A stretch of 64,000 nt of DNA, taken from the NCBI GenBank assembly GCA_950295325.1, contig OX485804.1, positions 61,842,533-61,906,532 on the forward strand, read 5' to 3'. Positions 37,661 to 50,081 of this stretch are shown here, in pieces (position 1 is the first letter of the stretch; every line of letters begins with the position of its first letter). The notes under the pieces are model-generated. The model worked only from the letters and a program-made list of their open reading frames with translations. It ran no database searches and was not told the DNA's origin. Source of the DNA: Polytrichum commune. Taxonomy: Eukaryota > Streptophyta > Polytrichopsida > Polytrichales > Polytrichaceae. Made by a program: the position numbers and the translations under genes.

Positions 37661-40600
37661 TGTAACATGTGTTTATTTGTTAGTTACCTTTGCTATCTTT
37701 AATTGCAACTAGACTCTACTATTTGTGAGACTAGAGGACTCCACCCCGGGACTATGATGTTACACGATGTTCTCACCTATGTTAGGACTTGTCAAGCTTT
37801 TGAATTTTTTGCATGGCTCTTCGGTTTTAGAATATTATTTTCCATACATGATGTCCCACACCATGGCAACGGAAATGGATATTTCTGCCCCTGGTGATGA
37901 GGCTTCTCCTTCGACAATTAACCCCATTTCTACCTTCCCAACATCTAAGACTGCTAAGGAGATCCTAGACTAATTGCTCACACGTAAAATACATGAATAC
38001 CGTGAAGGTAAGTTGATCAATGGCCACAATTTAATTGCGATACTAAAACTAAATTATGAGAAGCTTGAGACTTTCACAGAAAAACTCGAGGATGGCCAAA
38101 TTTCCCAAAGATTAAAGCTTTGTATATTGAAATCAGTGCAAGAAGTTGAGAATGATAAATTTGCTGATGCCTCAACAAAACCTAAAAAGTTCCAAAAACA
38201 CTTTAAAAATGACTAGTATGGCCTAGGTGGCCGAAATTCAAAAGTTCCTCATTGCAAGTTGCATTCCATGTGATAATTGGGTCAACACAACCTGCACTTG
38301 TTTGGATACTATTGTGGCATAGCATTTGGACATATTGGCATAAGAGCTACAATATGATCGGAAGGACTCATTGGATTGGCAACCTCTTCTCCATTTTTAC
38401 GCGAGTCTTAATCTAGAGATGGTTGCACGTAATAAACTCTGTCTTCCTCCTTGTAAAGGGTTTGTGGAAGAATATGCCAATGAGTTTCAACAATTGTGCT
38501 CTTGCATGATTAAGTTTTTTTTATCTCCGTTGGTAGTAAGGTGGAAAGGTTTCTTGGGGACTCAAAGAAGATGGTAGAAACAAAATCATGTTGGATCCGA
38601 AGGGAGATGGTGGTCCTTGGGAGGACATCAAGCATCTCATTCACTACGTAGTCATCATTGACGCCACTTGTGCTCAAGCTGCAAAAGGGAGAGACGACAT
38701 CAAACCTCAAAATGACATGATGCAACAAAGGGACATGTAAGTCATGGACATGTGCGTGGAAAGGAGACTCGCCAATTACACTTCCACCGCTCCAACTTTT
38801 ACAAGTAAAAAGAAACTCCAAAAGAACATTTCACAAATAACTCAAACATAAAGGGCATACATTGTTATATGTGATATACCCATATTAAAAGATTGATGTT
38901 GGATTATGCAAGAAAGAACGATTAACCATACTTTGATGTACTTAGATGTGAGCAAATGGTGTTTGGAGTCACACAAGTTCAAATAAAGAATTGGTTCAGA
39001 CATCCCAAGAGAGAATGATGCATAAGGGCTAGACAACTCATGAAGGAATTGTGCATGTGAAATAGATAGCTCCCGATCGAGGATCTTTGCATTAGAGTTA
39101 GAATATAGATAAGGATAGTTATTCTAAATTTAGTAGTAATTTGAATTTATAAAAATATCTTAGATACCATGGATAACGATGGATACGACTAGGAGTGCCT
39201 TTGGGGTATAAAAGGGAGCTCGGGGGAGGAGGGATGATCTTCTTTGGTCTCGTTTATGGTAAGGTGGTTGGAGCTCATAGCAATCGATATAATGTGTTTA
39301 AGTTGTCAAGCTTTTGTAATGTACAAAGCTTGAAAGTTCTCGAAATTGGTATCTCATATGCATTAATGTTGGAATTATTCTTGTGTAAAAGAGGAAAGTG
39401 ACATTTTATTTGCCATTAAGAAGGTCATATGACCCGTAATTGTCTTTAGTATAAGGATGTGAGGTCATTCACGGTGGGGTACCAAGAATGGGTGTCTAAC
39501 AGTTAAAGGACTAAATTAGGTAACTTTACATAGTTGGTGTGCTTAGATTTGTATTGCGGAGCATATTTTGGATCATACTTATATCTAATATTCCACATTG
39601 ACCACATAGACCAAGTTAATTTACAAGGAATAGGGTTATCTAAGATATCATTTTGATTCCTTAACGGACATCTATGGTTGTTGTTAGAATTTTTGACCTT
39701 AGGATTAAGGAATGAAAAGGACAACATAAAATAATTGAAATGATCCCAATTTTTTTCCCTCATAATTATCGTTCAATTGTGTACCGATAGAATTAAGAAG
39801 GTATTGTATACAAATTGTATAGCTTTACATATGACACCAAACATGGCCAACAATACACAATAACATGGCTACATGAAAGAAGAACGTTTAGTATTAGAAT
39901 TGGACACAAAAAAATATATGTATGGACCCATGACACTTACACCAAGGTACTAGGATGGAAAACAAGAAATAATTCACCTCCGATGTACATTTCAATAATA
40001 AAATTGTTAATGATGTGGCCCAAACAAGTCATATGACCTCTTTACAAGTCCTATGACCTATCTACTCATTTCATAAAGGATTTATCTATTATTGGTGATT
40101 ATTTCATAATAATAAAAAATATTTCTTGATAAATCCTATGACCTGTCTACTTATGTATTTCAAATTTATTGATCAAATAATAGTAAATCATAATAAACAC
40201 CGAGATCCAATGCGACATAGTCCTTAATTCCTTTGTCTCAAAAGTAGTACCCTGAGTGTGAATGGACCCATGTGGTGCCCAAGACTTCAGACAAAGTAAG
40301 CAATTTTATTCCCAAGTCCAACACTTAGTGGGCTAATGTTTGAACAAGGTAAAGTTTCGGAACAATTATTTGATTTGCCTATAAATGCATTGGAAATTAT
40401 TCATACTAAATTCAATAAGCAATTTAATGTAATTGTGTGTGACATTTTGAATAAATACATCATTTTACCAACTCCATTACTCCCACTAAAGGTTGTTTAT
40501 GATGAAAAGTTTAACATAGTTGGGACTTGTTTATTCATTATTTCCTCATATGAACAATTGCAAAGTTTATTAAGGGCCTTTTGCATGGTAAGAAGAAATA

Positions 40601-40673
40601 AATAAAAACCAATGATACCACTACATGTTTTGTTGTTGACAAAAATAAGGCAAAGAACTTTGACAAGGATAAG

Positions 40674-41127
40674 TTGTTGCATCAATTTGAATTTAATTCA
40701 AAACTATGGCAAATATATCTAGACGAAGCCATACCACACGTTTTGAGTGAGCTCACTCTGTCATCTCAATTGATGATGAATTGTTTTGGGCAAATAGCGC
40801 ATGAAGATGCATATGTTTTAATGAATAGTGTTGCGACACATTGCTTTGTGAGCTTTGCTTTTGCTAATACCTTTCAAGTTTGCAGTAAAGAAGGGCACTA
40901 ACACTTTGATATTAGGCAATAGTGATCGAATTCCTATGGACAAGCATATTAAAGTCCATGTTGAGATACAACAATATCAAAGTCAAATTAATTGTTTGGT
41001 TACCAAGTTGAGTGATACTATTGACATGATATTAGGCAATGATTGGTTAGTACAACAAAAGGCATGCTTGGATTCTAAATATGAATGTTGCAAGTTTTTT
41101 AAGGCCCGTCATAAAATGATTGTGTAG
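40674..41127 (+). pseudogene. Ty3/gypsy aspartic protease remnant
   Basis: Two overlapping frames. The stretch VLMNSVATHCFVSFAFA (about 40814-40863) aligns with the retropepsin active-site block usually read as DSGATHCFVS. The Asp is replaced by Asn and the Gly by Val. The next frame carries the downstream part with MILGNDWL. The active-site change plus the frameshift make it inactive. Confidence 0.75.
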
Positions 41128-41389
41128 ATGAGTCTAATGCACAATCATACTCCAAATCCTTATAGACTAACTGCCATGCAATTCAAATGGTTGATTTTGA
41201 AGGAAACAACCTTGTTCCTAGTTCAATTAATTATAGTTGGAGACAACATAGAGGACACAATGACACCACCTTATGCTAAGTGTTGGAGGAATTTGCTTAT
41301 GTGTTTTAGTTTTTACCAAGCGGATTACCTCCATAGTGAGAAATGACCCATACTATCCTTCTTGAGTTGGATGGGAAACCATTTTTTAG

Positions 41390-41971
41390 GCTAATCTATA
41401 GGTTTGAGTCCTCTAAAGCTGCAAGAGGCCAAAATGCAAATCAAGAACTACTTGGAAAATGAATGGATTGAGCCATTTTCGTCGTCTTATGTGTCTCTCA
41501 TATTATTTTTCAAGAAAAAGACGAAGCGTTGCGAATGGTGCTCAATTGTCATGCACCCAATAATCACATGATAAAGAACAGTCATCCATTATCTCACATT
41601 GATGATTTGTTTGATCAATTACCACTTGCTGGTATATTTCCATCTCTAGATTTGACACAATGATATCACCAAATTTGCATATCAAAAGAGATGCACCTAA
41701 AATGGCATTCAAAACCCCATTTGGGCATTATCAATTTAAGGTCTTAAGCTTTGGACTTACTAATGTCCCAACTGGTTTCCAAGGAGTGATGAACCAAGTT
41801 TTTCATAAGTTCATCAGGAAGTTTGTATTGGTATATCTTGATGTTATCATATTTTTCTCAATGAGTGAGGAGGAATATGCACAATATTTAAAGCAAGTAC
41901 TCCAAGTTCTACGAGAGAATCAATTTTATACCAAGTTGGCTAAGCATTATTTTGGGAAAGAAGGCATTTAG
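41390..41971 (+). pseudogene. Ty3/gypsy reverse transcriptase remnant
   Basis: Two frames cover the RT palm. The first (about 41400-41660) has YRLSPLKLQEAK, a FFKKK-type block and SLDLTQ followed by a stop where the YHQI block should continue. The second has YQFKVLSFGLTNVP and VYLDVIIF. The catalytic YLDD box reads YLDV, so the second metal-binding Asp is lost. Confidence 0.88.
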
Positions 41972-42232
41972 GTAGATCCTAGAAAAATTGAAATTATTAC
42001 AAAGTGGCATAGACCTCTTGAAATTGGACAATTACGGTATTTCTTGGGGCTTTGCAAATTCATCCATGAATATTCTCCCTTAATGGCACCTTTTGTCTTC
42101 TTTGACGTAAAGCGAGACTAAGCTTATATGGATAAAGGATTGTGAACTCGCATTTGAAAAAATAAAATATGTTTTAACACATGTGCACGTTTTGACCTCA
42201 CCCAAGTTAGGGGAGTCATTTGAGGTCATTAG

Positions 42233-42556
42233 TTGTGTTTTTTTAATAGGGCAAAAGCAATCATGCTTGAAGGAGGAAGACCTATTGCACTTGAAGGTAG
42301 GAATTTCTCCCATGCTAAGAGGAAATATACCATTGGAGAACAAAAATTAGCAACAATTGTGCATGCCATGCAAACGTGGCGGTGTCAATTAGGGGGGATT
42401 GTCTGCATTGTGGTGACATACAACAACCCACTTGTATATTTAATGACACAACAAATTTTAATAAGATGTCAAGCTCGATGGTTGGAATTCTTGGAGTATA
42501 ATTTTGTCTATAAGTGGGTATACCATATGGGACGGATCAATAAGTTGATCCCCTAA
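42233..42556 (+). pseudogene. Ty3/gypsy RNase H remnant
   Basis: Contains FSHAKRKYTIGEQKLATIVHAMQTWR, the conserved Ty3-type RNase H block (Y-x-x-x-E-x-E-x-L-A), with the first Glu of the usual pair shifted to Gly-Glu. It ends in a segment like the connection to integrase (RWLEFLEYNF). The frame is broken at both ends. Confidence 0.82.
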
Positions 42557-42941
42557 GTAGGATTCCCCTAGACATGGGTGTTCAAAAGCCTTTTGAACAC
42601 CCAAGGTAGTTTCAAGTGATTTGGTCTTTCAATTAGTGGCAACCGACACCATGTGAGGAGATCCCAAAGAGCTATACAATCAACTTAAGGGGTATCATGA
42701 GTTTGTCATTGATTTTAAGTTATATCATACGATCGTTGTAGGGTATGCTCTTGATCCTTGGTTTACAAACCTGCATTATTTGAAGCATTTTGGTTTTGTG
42801 AATCGTATATGATGGCATGATAAGGCGATAATGGTTCTAGATGTGTCATTCCAAGGGTTAAACATTCGGTTTTTTCTACTCTATGAACATCATGATACAA
42901 TGTATAACGATCATGTTGGGGTAACTAAGACTTGAAAGAGG

Positions 42942-43512
42942 GTGCAAGTAAACCTTCGTTGGCTTGAGATGCAAGGATCCATCAAGAGCTACATAAAATC
43001 TTGTAAGATAAAGATTTGCCAACGGAGTAAAGCTCCGACTTTGAAGCCAAGATGCCTATTACAACCGTTGGAGATTTCCGACAAGAATTGGGAGGTGATC
43101 AACATGGATTTTATCTTTGGCTAGACACCTTCCACTCATGACTATTATGATGCCATCTTTGTGGGTGTGAATAAGTTGTCCAAAATGACCCATTTTATGC
43201 CAACCGTGACACGCGTTATTATTGAAGGAACGACAAAGATTACTTCATGATCATATGTATAAACTTCATAGTCTACCCAAAGTAATCCAAAGCGACATGA
43301 ACGTTAAACTCACAAGTAGGTTTTGGATAGTGTTGCATAGTCTTTTGGGGATAGATTTGGCTATGTCCACTCAATTTCATCCTCAAACCGGTGGACAGAT
43401 AGGACATGTAAACCGCATCATTGGGGACATGTTGCAAATCTATGTAAATCCAATGTCTGATGATTGGGATGAATCTCTTGCTTTGGTACAATTTGCATGT
43501 AATGATTACTAG
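42942..43512 (+). pseudogene. Ty3/gypsy integrase remnant
   Basis: The first frame includes the end of the zinc-binding part and PLEISDKNWEVINMDFIFG with the first catalytic Asp. The second has VIQSDMNVKLTSRFW with the second Asp. It continues with FHPQTGGQIGHVNR, where the catalytic Glu of the usual GQTE block is Gly. Stops and a frameshift separate the parts. It is inactive. Confidence 0.85.
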
Positions 43513-43958
43513 TTAGCAAGAGTTTGTTCATAATACTTTGTTTGTCATGAACACATATCAATATCCCTTGACACTAATCAGTGGGATCAACAAGTGTCAA
43601 GTCCATATTGCAAAGATTTTTGCCAAGCATATGTTTGATGTAATTAGCTAGGGCAAGAGACATTTGATTATTGCACAACAATGGTAGAAATATTGTGTTG
43701 ATAAGAAGAGACGAGAAATTTCTTATGAGGTGGACTAGCAAGTGCTTGTAACCATTGCCAACATTAAGTTGTAGTTCTCATGTGCTAGAAAGCCATTACC
43801 ATGGTGGATTGGTTTATTTCGGATAACCAAGAAGATAGGGGTCATAGCATACCACATGCACCTACCAAGCTTATTCAAGATTCAAAATGTTTTTCATGTG
43901 TCACTTCTTTGGCCATATACAATCCTCTCCTCCACCAAGCTTTGAGGAGGATGCATCA

Positions 43959-44121
43959 TATGAAGTAGAACGTGTGCTTTGACATGAAGACAGCTCGGGT
44001 CTCGTTTTTGCCCCAAGAAATTATATTTAATTAAATGGCTCATATATGCACTTGAGCATGGTTATTGGGAGCCAGTGAGCAATTTGAGTGGAGAAGTCCT
44101 CAAGGAGTATTGGGATGCAGT
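43959..44121 (+). pseudogene. chromodomain remnant at the integrase C-terminus
   Basis: Starting at TATGAAGTAGAACGTGTG the frame reads YEVERVL, a stop, then LYLIKWLIYALEHGYWEPVSNL and VLKEYW. This is the typical chromovirus chromodomain order (YEVE..I, YLVKW.GY, ATWEP..NL, EYW). It places the element in the chromovirus clade of Ty3/gypsy. Confidence 0.8.
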
Positions 44122-44649
44122 AACCAAGTCGGATGACATGCTTACACATCATGGTCTTAAGTGTGACCACAACACCCTAGTTGTGCGTAAACATTTGAGG
44201 CAAAATGTATCTTAAGGGTAGGTGTCTTTTTGTTCTTCCAGGATTGCACAAGACCGTGTAAACAAGGTGTTATTATTAATATGTCTTGCCCTGCAAGTGG
44301 CATGGACATAGGTACAAATAAAAATCCCATAGATTGGTTTAAAGTTAAGGGGTGGTCTTGACTATTGTTTTAATGCACTACAGTTTGGGGTTTGTAGTAC
44401 ATGAACTCAAACGTTCATTTCTAAGTGGGGAAGTGTGTAATGTGTATCTATCTATTAATTACCTTGTTGTCCCTAACTCCAACTACACTCTATTATATGT
44501 AAGGCTAGAAGACTCTAATTTCAACCAAACTCTACTATTTGTAAGAGTAGAGGACTCCACCCTAGGAGATCCAATAGTTTTAAAAGGTAAAAAGCAGTTA
44601 CCCACTAGTTGGGACTATGGTGTAACACAATGTTCTCACCTCATAAGTA

Positions 44650-47600
44650 GCAATCATTAGTTAAGAGCACTTAAATCACCCCAAAAGGCATGGAGGAGAA
44701 CCGGTTAACTATATGCTTGAGGACTAGTTGAGGGGTGCTTAAAGTTTGAGTTCTACAAGTATATAAGGCTCATGTGTGGCTGGATCATACCTATTATTTT
44801 TATTATTTTTGGAGAGATGTTACATGAATAGTGTGGGCCATGATAAATCGTATGTATAGTGTGCTTAGTCATAGACACCTTGCAAGTGATTACTTACTCC
44901 TTTGCATATCAAGGCATAACATAATTAAAGGCATTGACCTTTTCACAGTTCACACACCCCCCACCCACCCATGCCATGGGTGGTGTGTTATCACAAATAT
45001 GCTCTAGTTGTTTAGCAAGATATGGCAAACATTGATGTAGATTAGTTTTAGAACAAGAGTCCAGTTGCAAGAGTAATCTACCCAAGTATTATCTTGCACA
45101 CATGGCCATCTATGGTTGGCTGTCCGACCAAGGCCATATGTTGGCTCATTTTTTTGGAGACAACTTTACATCAACATTCACTTGTAACTAGACTCCACTT
45201 GAGAGCAAATTACTAACTTCATATGTGGCCAATTATAATTGGTTGCCAAACTTTAACCCATTTCAGAGACCAACCCTAGGTCTCTTCCCACATGGCAAAG
45301 CCAATAAACTTCATTGGAACTTGGACGAACTTAACTTAAATAAAGTTTGTCACAATAATATCCATCTTCTCTTCCTCTTCCACCTTATCCTTATAGTCAT
45401 CCCTTTTTACCATGTATATTCTCACTAGCTTATATTGACAAATTCCACAATTCCCATGGTAGTCTAAGTTGACCTCCTAGTCCAAGTGCTTAACTAGTAC
45501 CCTTAGGTCTAAGCACACTAAACATTTCTACTAGTGTGGGCCACAATAAGTATGTAGAGCCCACAATAAGCATGGGCCAACACCTTACTTGAAATAAACT
45601 AATCACTTTATATCCAAATTACCATAAAATAGAATAATTATCCACATCAATTCCCAATATAACAAAATTAATTTAACCCACAATAATTTAAAACTAAAGA
45701 TTTAGTGATGTTGAATGGACATAGCATTACTAAGCAACTCGGTGATGTTCCCTTTCAATCCGTGAGTTGTAAACAAGCAGTGGTTGTAGATTCATCTCAA
45801 TTTTGCATATATGCTAGCACAATGTAAAAGGATTGATTTATTGTTATACCCATTTAGTTTGTGTGAGCTTGTACAAATTCGTGCGAGTTCATTTTAATGA
45901 TAGGAAATCCACCAAGTCCCACATTGCAAAAGTGGGTGGTTTACATCAAGGTCCAAAACTACACCATTCATAATATTTAGTGTCAATTAGCGTTTGGGGT
46001 TACACAACAATGCTATCTTTTAATTTATGATTTGATAATATAAGTTTTTATCAAGTAAAGATGTCGATGTTCTACTATGTCCAAACAACTGATTTAAGCA
46101 TTTTCATAGTAGGTAGTTTTATTTATATATATATAGTGTAAATATCATAACATCATGTTATTTCAAATAGTGAGTCTTTCTAAATACCATAAATAGATGT
46201 ATCGAAGATTTTAAATTAAGCGATCTTATTGGTCAAGGGTAAAGTTTTGGACTTGAAAGGAGTTTACACTAAGATTGTGATTACACTAGGAATTGGAGTT
46301 CATGTCACACCACTTTGGTGTCAAGTTTGATCAGTCCCATCTCAAAAAAAACACTCCTATTGTAAGGAACCCATTCTCAACCTTGAATGCAATCTTGATT
46401 ATAAAGAAGTAAAGTTTAAGGAGTGTTTTGTACCCCATCTTCATTGATGGAGGGATGGCTAAGTCTTGACGGAGGTTCAATTTTCCTTCAAGACTCGGAA
46501 TTCATCTTTATACCAAAGTTTCTCCATATCCTTTTACATATTCCATCAAATTTTTTTCCCTCCAATTTTCTTCTTTGTAGTAAGTACGACATGTACAACA
46601 TGTAGAATATATGCAAAGTCTAGGTCATTGTATAGTACTATTATCACGAGCATTTAACAATCAATGAAAGATGAGCTGATTAGTAGTATGTGAATTAGGT
46701 ATGATTGGGTAGGATTTGGATTAGCCTTAAGTGGGTGATATCATAATGATTGTTTTTTTTTTGTTTTTTTTGGGTGCAATGGGTGACTTGGGCCATGGGC
46801 AAAAACATGGATTACGCTTGTACCTTGAGGAGGACCGGAGTCCTCACCTCCCACGGATGTTTTGTTTTGTTTTGTATTGTTTTTGGGTGCAAATTGAAGA
46901 GAGTCGGTTCTATGAACAATCGTAGTAGACGCAAGGCCCTTCAAAGGTCGGACTCTTATGTATTGGTTCCAAGTATGTGAGAACTTGTGGATTTTGTGTG
47001 TTTACTTGGTGATGCAATAGAGTAACATGTAATGTCTTGGAGATCAAACATATGTTGGGTTGGTCGAAATGTGAGTTTGAGAGTGCATTCATAACGCCAT
47101 CCAAGTGTATGGAAGGTTTTAATAACATACTCAAAAGTGGTGTCAAGCTATTTAAAATCAAATGTCTAGCTTGTCATACCATGACTACTTCATCCCCACA
47201 CTGGGCATTCCCACCTGACATTAGTTAGAAGTAGTTTTAGTCTAAAAGTAGTTTTAGTTATCTAGGGTTCACACATACGGCTCTTTTTAGTGCCGAGCCT
47301 AGTTGGCAAATGATGTGGCATGGCTTAAAAGTGGAGGTTTTAAGCCTCAACCACCGACCCTCCCATCGGTACCTAAACATGAGGCAAGAATATAGGAACT
47401 TTAAAAGTGTCGCCTCCCATCCTTGTGATTGGTTGCTTTTTAGTCTTAGCTATGAGGACACGAGGAGCCCCATTAACAAAAACCGATGGTAAGATAGATG
47501 AGTAGTAAGGCATTTGGGGATGGGACAAAAACTACCCAACATTCATTGCTTGGTAGATAGAACAATGAACATGTGTGAAAGCTACTTAACTAAAACCTAC

Positions 47601-47900
47601 TTGAAAATCTCCGGAGCAAGTTCTTGTAGGTGCATTGGGATAGTCGGATGCCTCCGCTATAACCGAGGGAGCTTTACCTGGTTTTTAGGAAATACTTTGG
47701 GTCTTAACTAAAGTCAGGTGGGAAGGGGGCATTACTGTATTTTTGAGTGGTGTTTGGGAAGGCTTGTACTTATGGATGGACACCGTAAAAGACATGTGTT
47801 ACAATGAGATTAGACCATGTGCTCAAACTATATGAACTATTATATGTTCAACACCTAGTTGACACAATTGGGAGGGCTTATGTGATCACTTAAAGAAACA
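44650..47900. other. intergenic, no gene seen
   Basis: AT-rich spacer with short ORFs and no recognisable domain. GTGGGCCACAATAA near 45536 relates it to the repeat pair at 35711 and 36412. TTTTGGGTGCAA is repeated near 46769 and 46881. Confidence 0.4.
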
Positions 47901-47902
47901 AA

Positions 47903-48193
47903 TACTCCCTCCGTCCCAAAATGATTGTCCTACTTCCCATATTTTTTTGTTCCAAAATGATTATCTGGTTCATCTGCCCGGCTAGAAACTCGAGGCTTGA
48001 AGTCAAATATTTTTGTGCCAAACTTTCTATATCAAGAAGTCTTTCGACACCGCAACTTCCAGGGGCATTTCGGAGTAGTCGATGTTTTATTTATTTTAAG
48101 AATCATACTTACAACTACTCGATCAATGGTCAACGGGCCTTAATCTCACCAAAGTTAGAGACACAGACAATCGTTTTGGGGGCAGAGGAAGCA
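47903..48193. mobile_element. Stowaway-like MITE (Tc1/mariner type), diverged
   Basis: The left end CTCCCTCCGTCCCAAAATG at 47905 is the classic plant Stowaway-type terminus and is preceded by TA. The right end near 48165-48191 (GACAATCGTTTTGGGGGCAG) is the reverse complement of the left terminus with a few changes. The element is about 287 bp without coding capacity. The right flank reads CA instead of TA, consistent with decay. Confidence 0.75.
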
Positions 48194-48639
48194 ATGCTTG
48201 CTCGACTTTCTATATCTTTTGCATTCAACCATGCTTTCAATCTTGAAAATGTGCACATGATTTTGCTATCGCTATCCATCGAGACAACTCCAATCCAAAC
48301 CATCCAAATCGTCCGTCGCTTTAAAAGTACCCACAATAAAGGCCACACTCCTACGTTGCACATTCCTTATTTAGTTATTTATTCATATTTCTATAACTTT
48401 TGTCTTTGTCATATCTGAATTCATGATGGGGCGTTGGCTTTCTTGTCTAGGAAACTTTACCTATAAGAGTCACACTGAATATTGTACTTATTGTCACCCA
48501 CTAGTTGGAATTACACAAAGCTATATCTATTTAATGTATATCTCATATTCCCAACTTGTTCCCAACAACTGTCAAATTGGTGTTTGGACTTTATAGAACA
48601 TCAACAACTTTACTTGGTTAAAAAACATAACATCATATT

Positions 48640-49230
48640 TGGTGTAATATCCAATCCAACCAAATAGCCAAAATTGTATGTGGCACAACAACAACGATGG
48701 ATGACAAAAGATGAAAGTGACCTTACATACTCTCTTCCTTTTTACTTTCAACTACTCCGGTGAGGTGTTATTTGACGTTCTATAACTTTTGTGTCTCGAC
48801 TCCAACAATGAAACTAGAAATGGCAATATGCACAATATGCAATAGTAACCAAATGAGACGATCTCCGATCCAATCCGATGACCAAAATTGCATGTGGCCA
48901 CACACCTACCTACCTCACATACTCTCTTCCTTTTACTTTTGGTTTTATCACATGGGGGAAGGGTGGGGGGCCCTCCGTGGACCCCTATTTCTTCTCATCC
49001 ATGGGGGTGTTGGCTTTTTCATCCACACAACTTATGTACAAAGAGAGTCTTTAAGTTGCTGCAGTTGGGATAAGTAAGGACAATCGTCATCAATTGACCC
49101 TACTTACTTACTCCCTCCCATGGCCATGCCCCGTATATCCGTCTTGGTTTTACATACGAGCTTACACCGATGATCAAGGGTGATCTCTCTCTCGATCTCG
49201 GGACGGTGGCTTTTTCATCCACGTAACTTA
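48640..49230 (+). repeat. local direct duplications
   Basis: CCAAAATTGTATGTGGC near 48668 recurs as CCAAAATTGCATGTGGC near 48882. CATACTCTCTTCCTTTT occurs near 48727 and 48918. GGCTTTTTCATCCAC occurs near 49011 and 49208. The copies are short and interrupted. No gene is present. Confidence 0.6.
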
Positions 49231-49639
49231 CCTATGTAATAGTCTTTAGGGTGAGTTTCCATGTAGGCCGCTCACCCACCATATTCTAGATAGTAGTGGG
49301 TTGGAGGTGTTTGCATGTAGATAAGCACAAGCCGCCAACCAACCACATTACGGTGGCCTACTAGAATGTGGAGGGTCACTAGACTTGTTTGCGTCCACTA
49401 AAACACTTTTAACTCACAAGTGTGAGTCACTGTAGGATTTGAAGACTGAGGGTATGGAACTCCATCCTTGGTAAGTTGAAGAAAGAGATGAGTAGGTCAG
49501 CCTGGATTTGAGAAGATGAGAGCAGCTAGCTGCATACAGTAGTTGGCACATGTGAACCGTACCCCAAGCATGATTCCATCTACATTTGGGCGAGTTTGTC
49601 CTTATTCCCACTAGAATCTGGTGCGCGAGCGGCCTACAT

Positions 49640-50081
49640 GGAAAGTCCCTAAGGCTGGCGCAGTGGGGATAGGAAGGGGAAGGAAGGGAAGGGAAGGGGG
49701 GCTACACTTACTGTACTTACTTTGCTTTATTACTTACTTTCTTTATTTACCTCGAGTGTCGTGAAGTTTTTCATCCAGGAGCGGAGCAAACCCTAAGCAT
49801 GCCGGCAGCGAGGGGCTGGCGATGGTGGCAGGAGCATCACAACAAGGGAAGCGATGGTGGAACGGATTGTTCTTCGCACAGGCATGCCCAGGCCTCTGGC
49901 GGCCGCGACGGCAGACGGACGGAGTGCATGGCCACACATGAGCTGAGATGACAGGAGATGAGATGATGCAGGCTGTGAGTTGACGTGAAGCGATTGGATT
50001 GAGGAGCTGAACAGGGGAGGGTAAGGGTAAGGGTAAGGGTAAGTGTGGGAGGGAAGATATTGAGAGGGAGAGGGAGGGAGG
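49640..50081 (+). promoter_or_regulatory. probable promoter / 5' UTR of the NERD-like gene, with G-rich hexamer repeats
   Basis: Composition shifts to GC- and purine-rich DNA before the start codon. GGGGAGGGTAAGGGTAAGGG and two more GGGTAA units run from about 50013 to 50043, about 40 bases before the ATG at 50082. An upstream ATG at 49799 opens an ORF of about 50 codons that ends before the main start. No TATA box is evident. Confidence 0.5.

Larger units (their letters stand above)
37661..44645 (+). mobile_element. decayed Ty3/gypsy chromovirus LTR retrotransposon
   Basis: Related LTR-like ends lie at about 37661-37790 and 44436-44645. Both start TGTAA and share ACTCTACTATTTGT, AGAGGACTCCACCC, GGGACTATG and ATGTTCTCACC. 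A purine-rich tract (GTGGGGAAG) precedes the 3' one. Between them, in order: gag-like frames (37861-38216), a protease remnant (about 40800-40870), reverse transcriptase (about 41400-41970), RNase H (about 42230-42556), integrase (about 42940-43512) and a chromodomain (43959-44121). All are broken by stops and frameshifts. LTRs differ by many substitutions and indels, so the insertion is old. The exact ends and the target duplication are unresolved. Confidence 0.87.

Noticed and set aside
50020-50043. GGGTAA repeats as an interstitial telomere tract.
   Set aside because: The plant telomere unit is TTTAGGG/CCCTAAA. GGGTAA in this register is neither strand of it.
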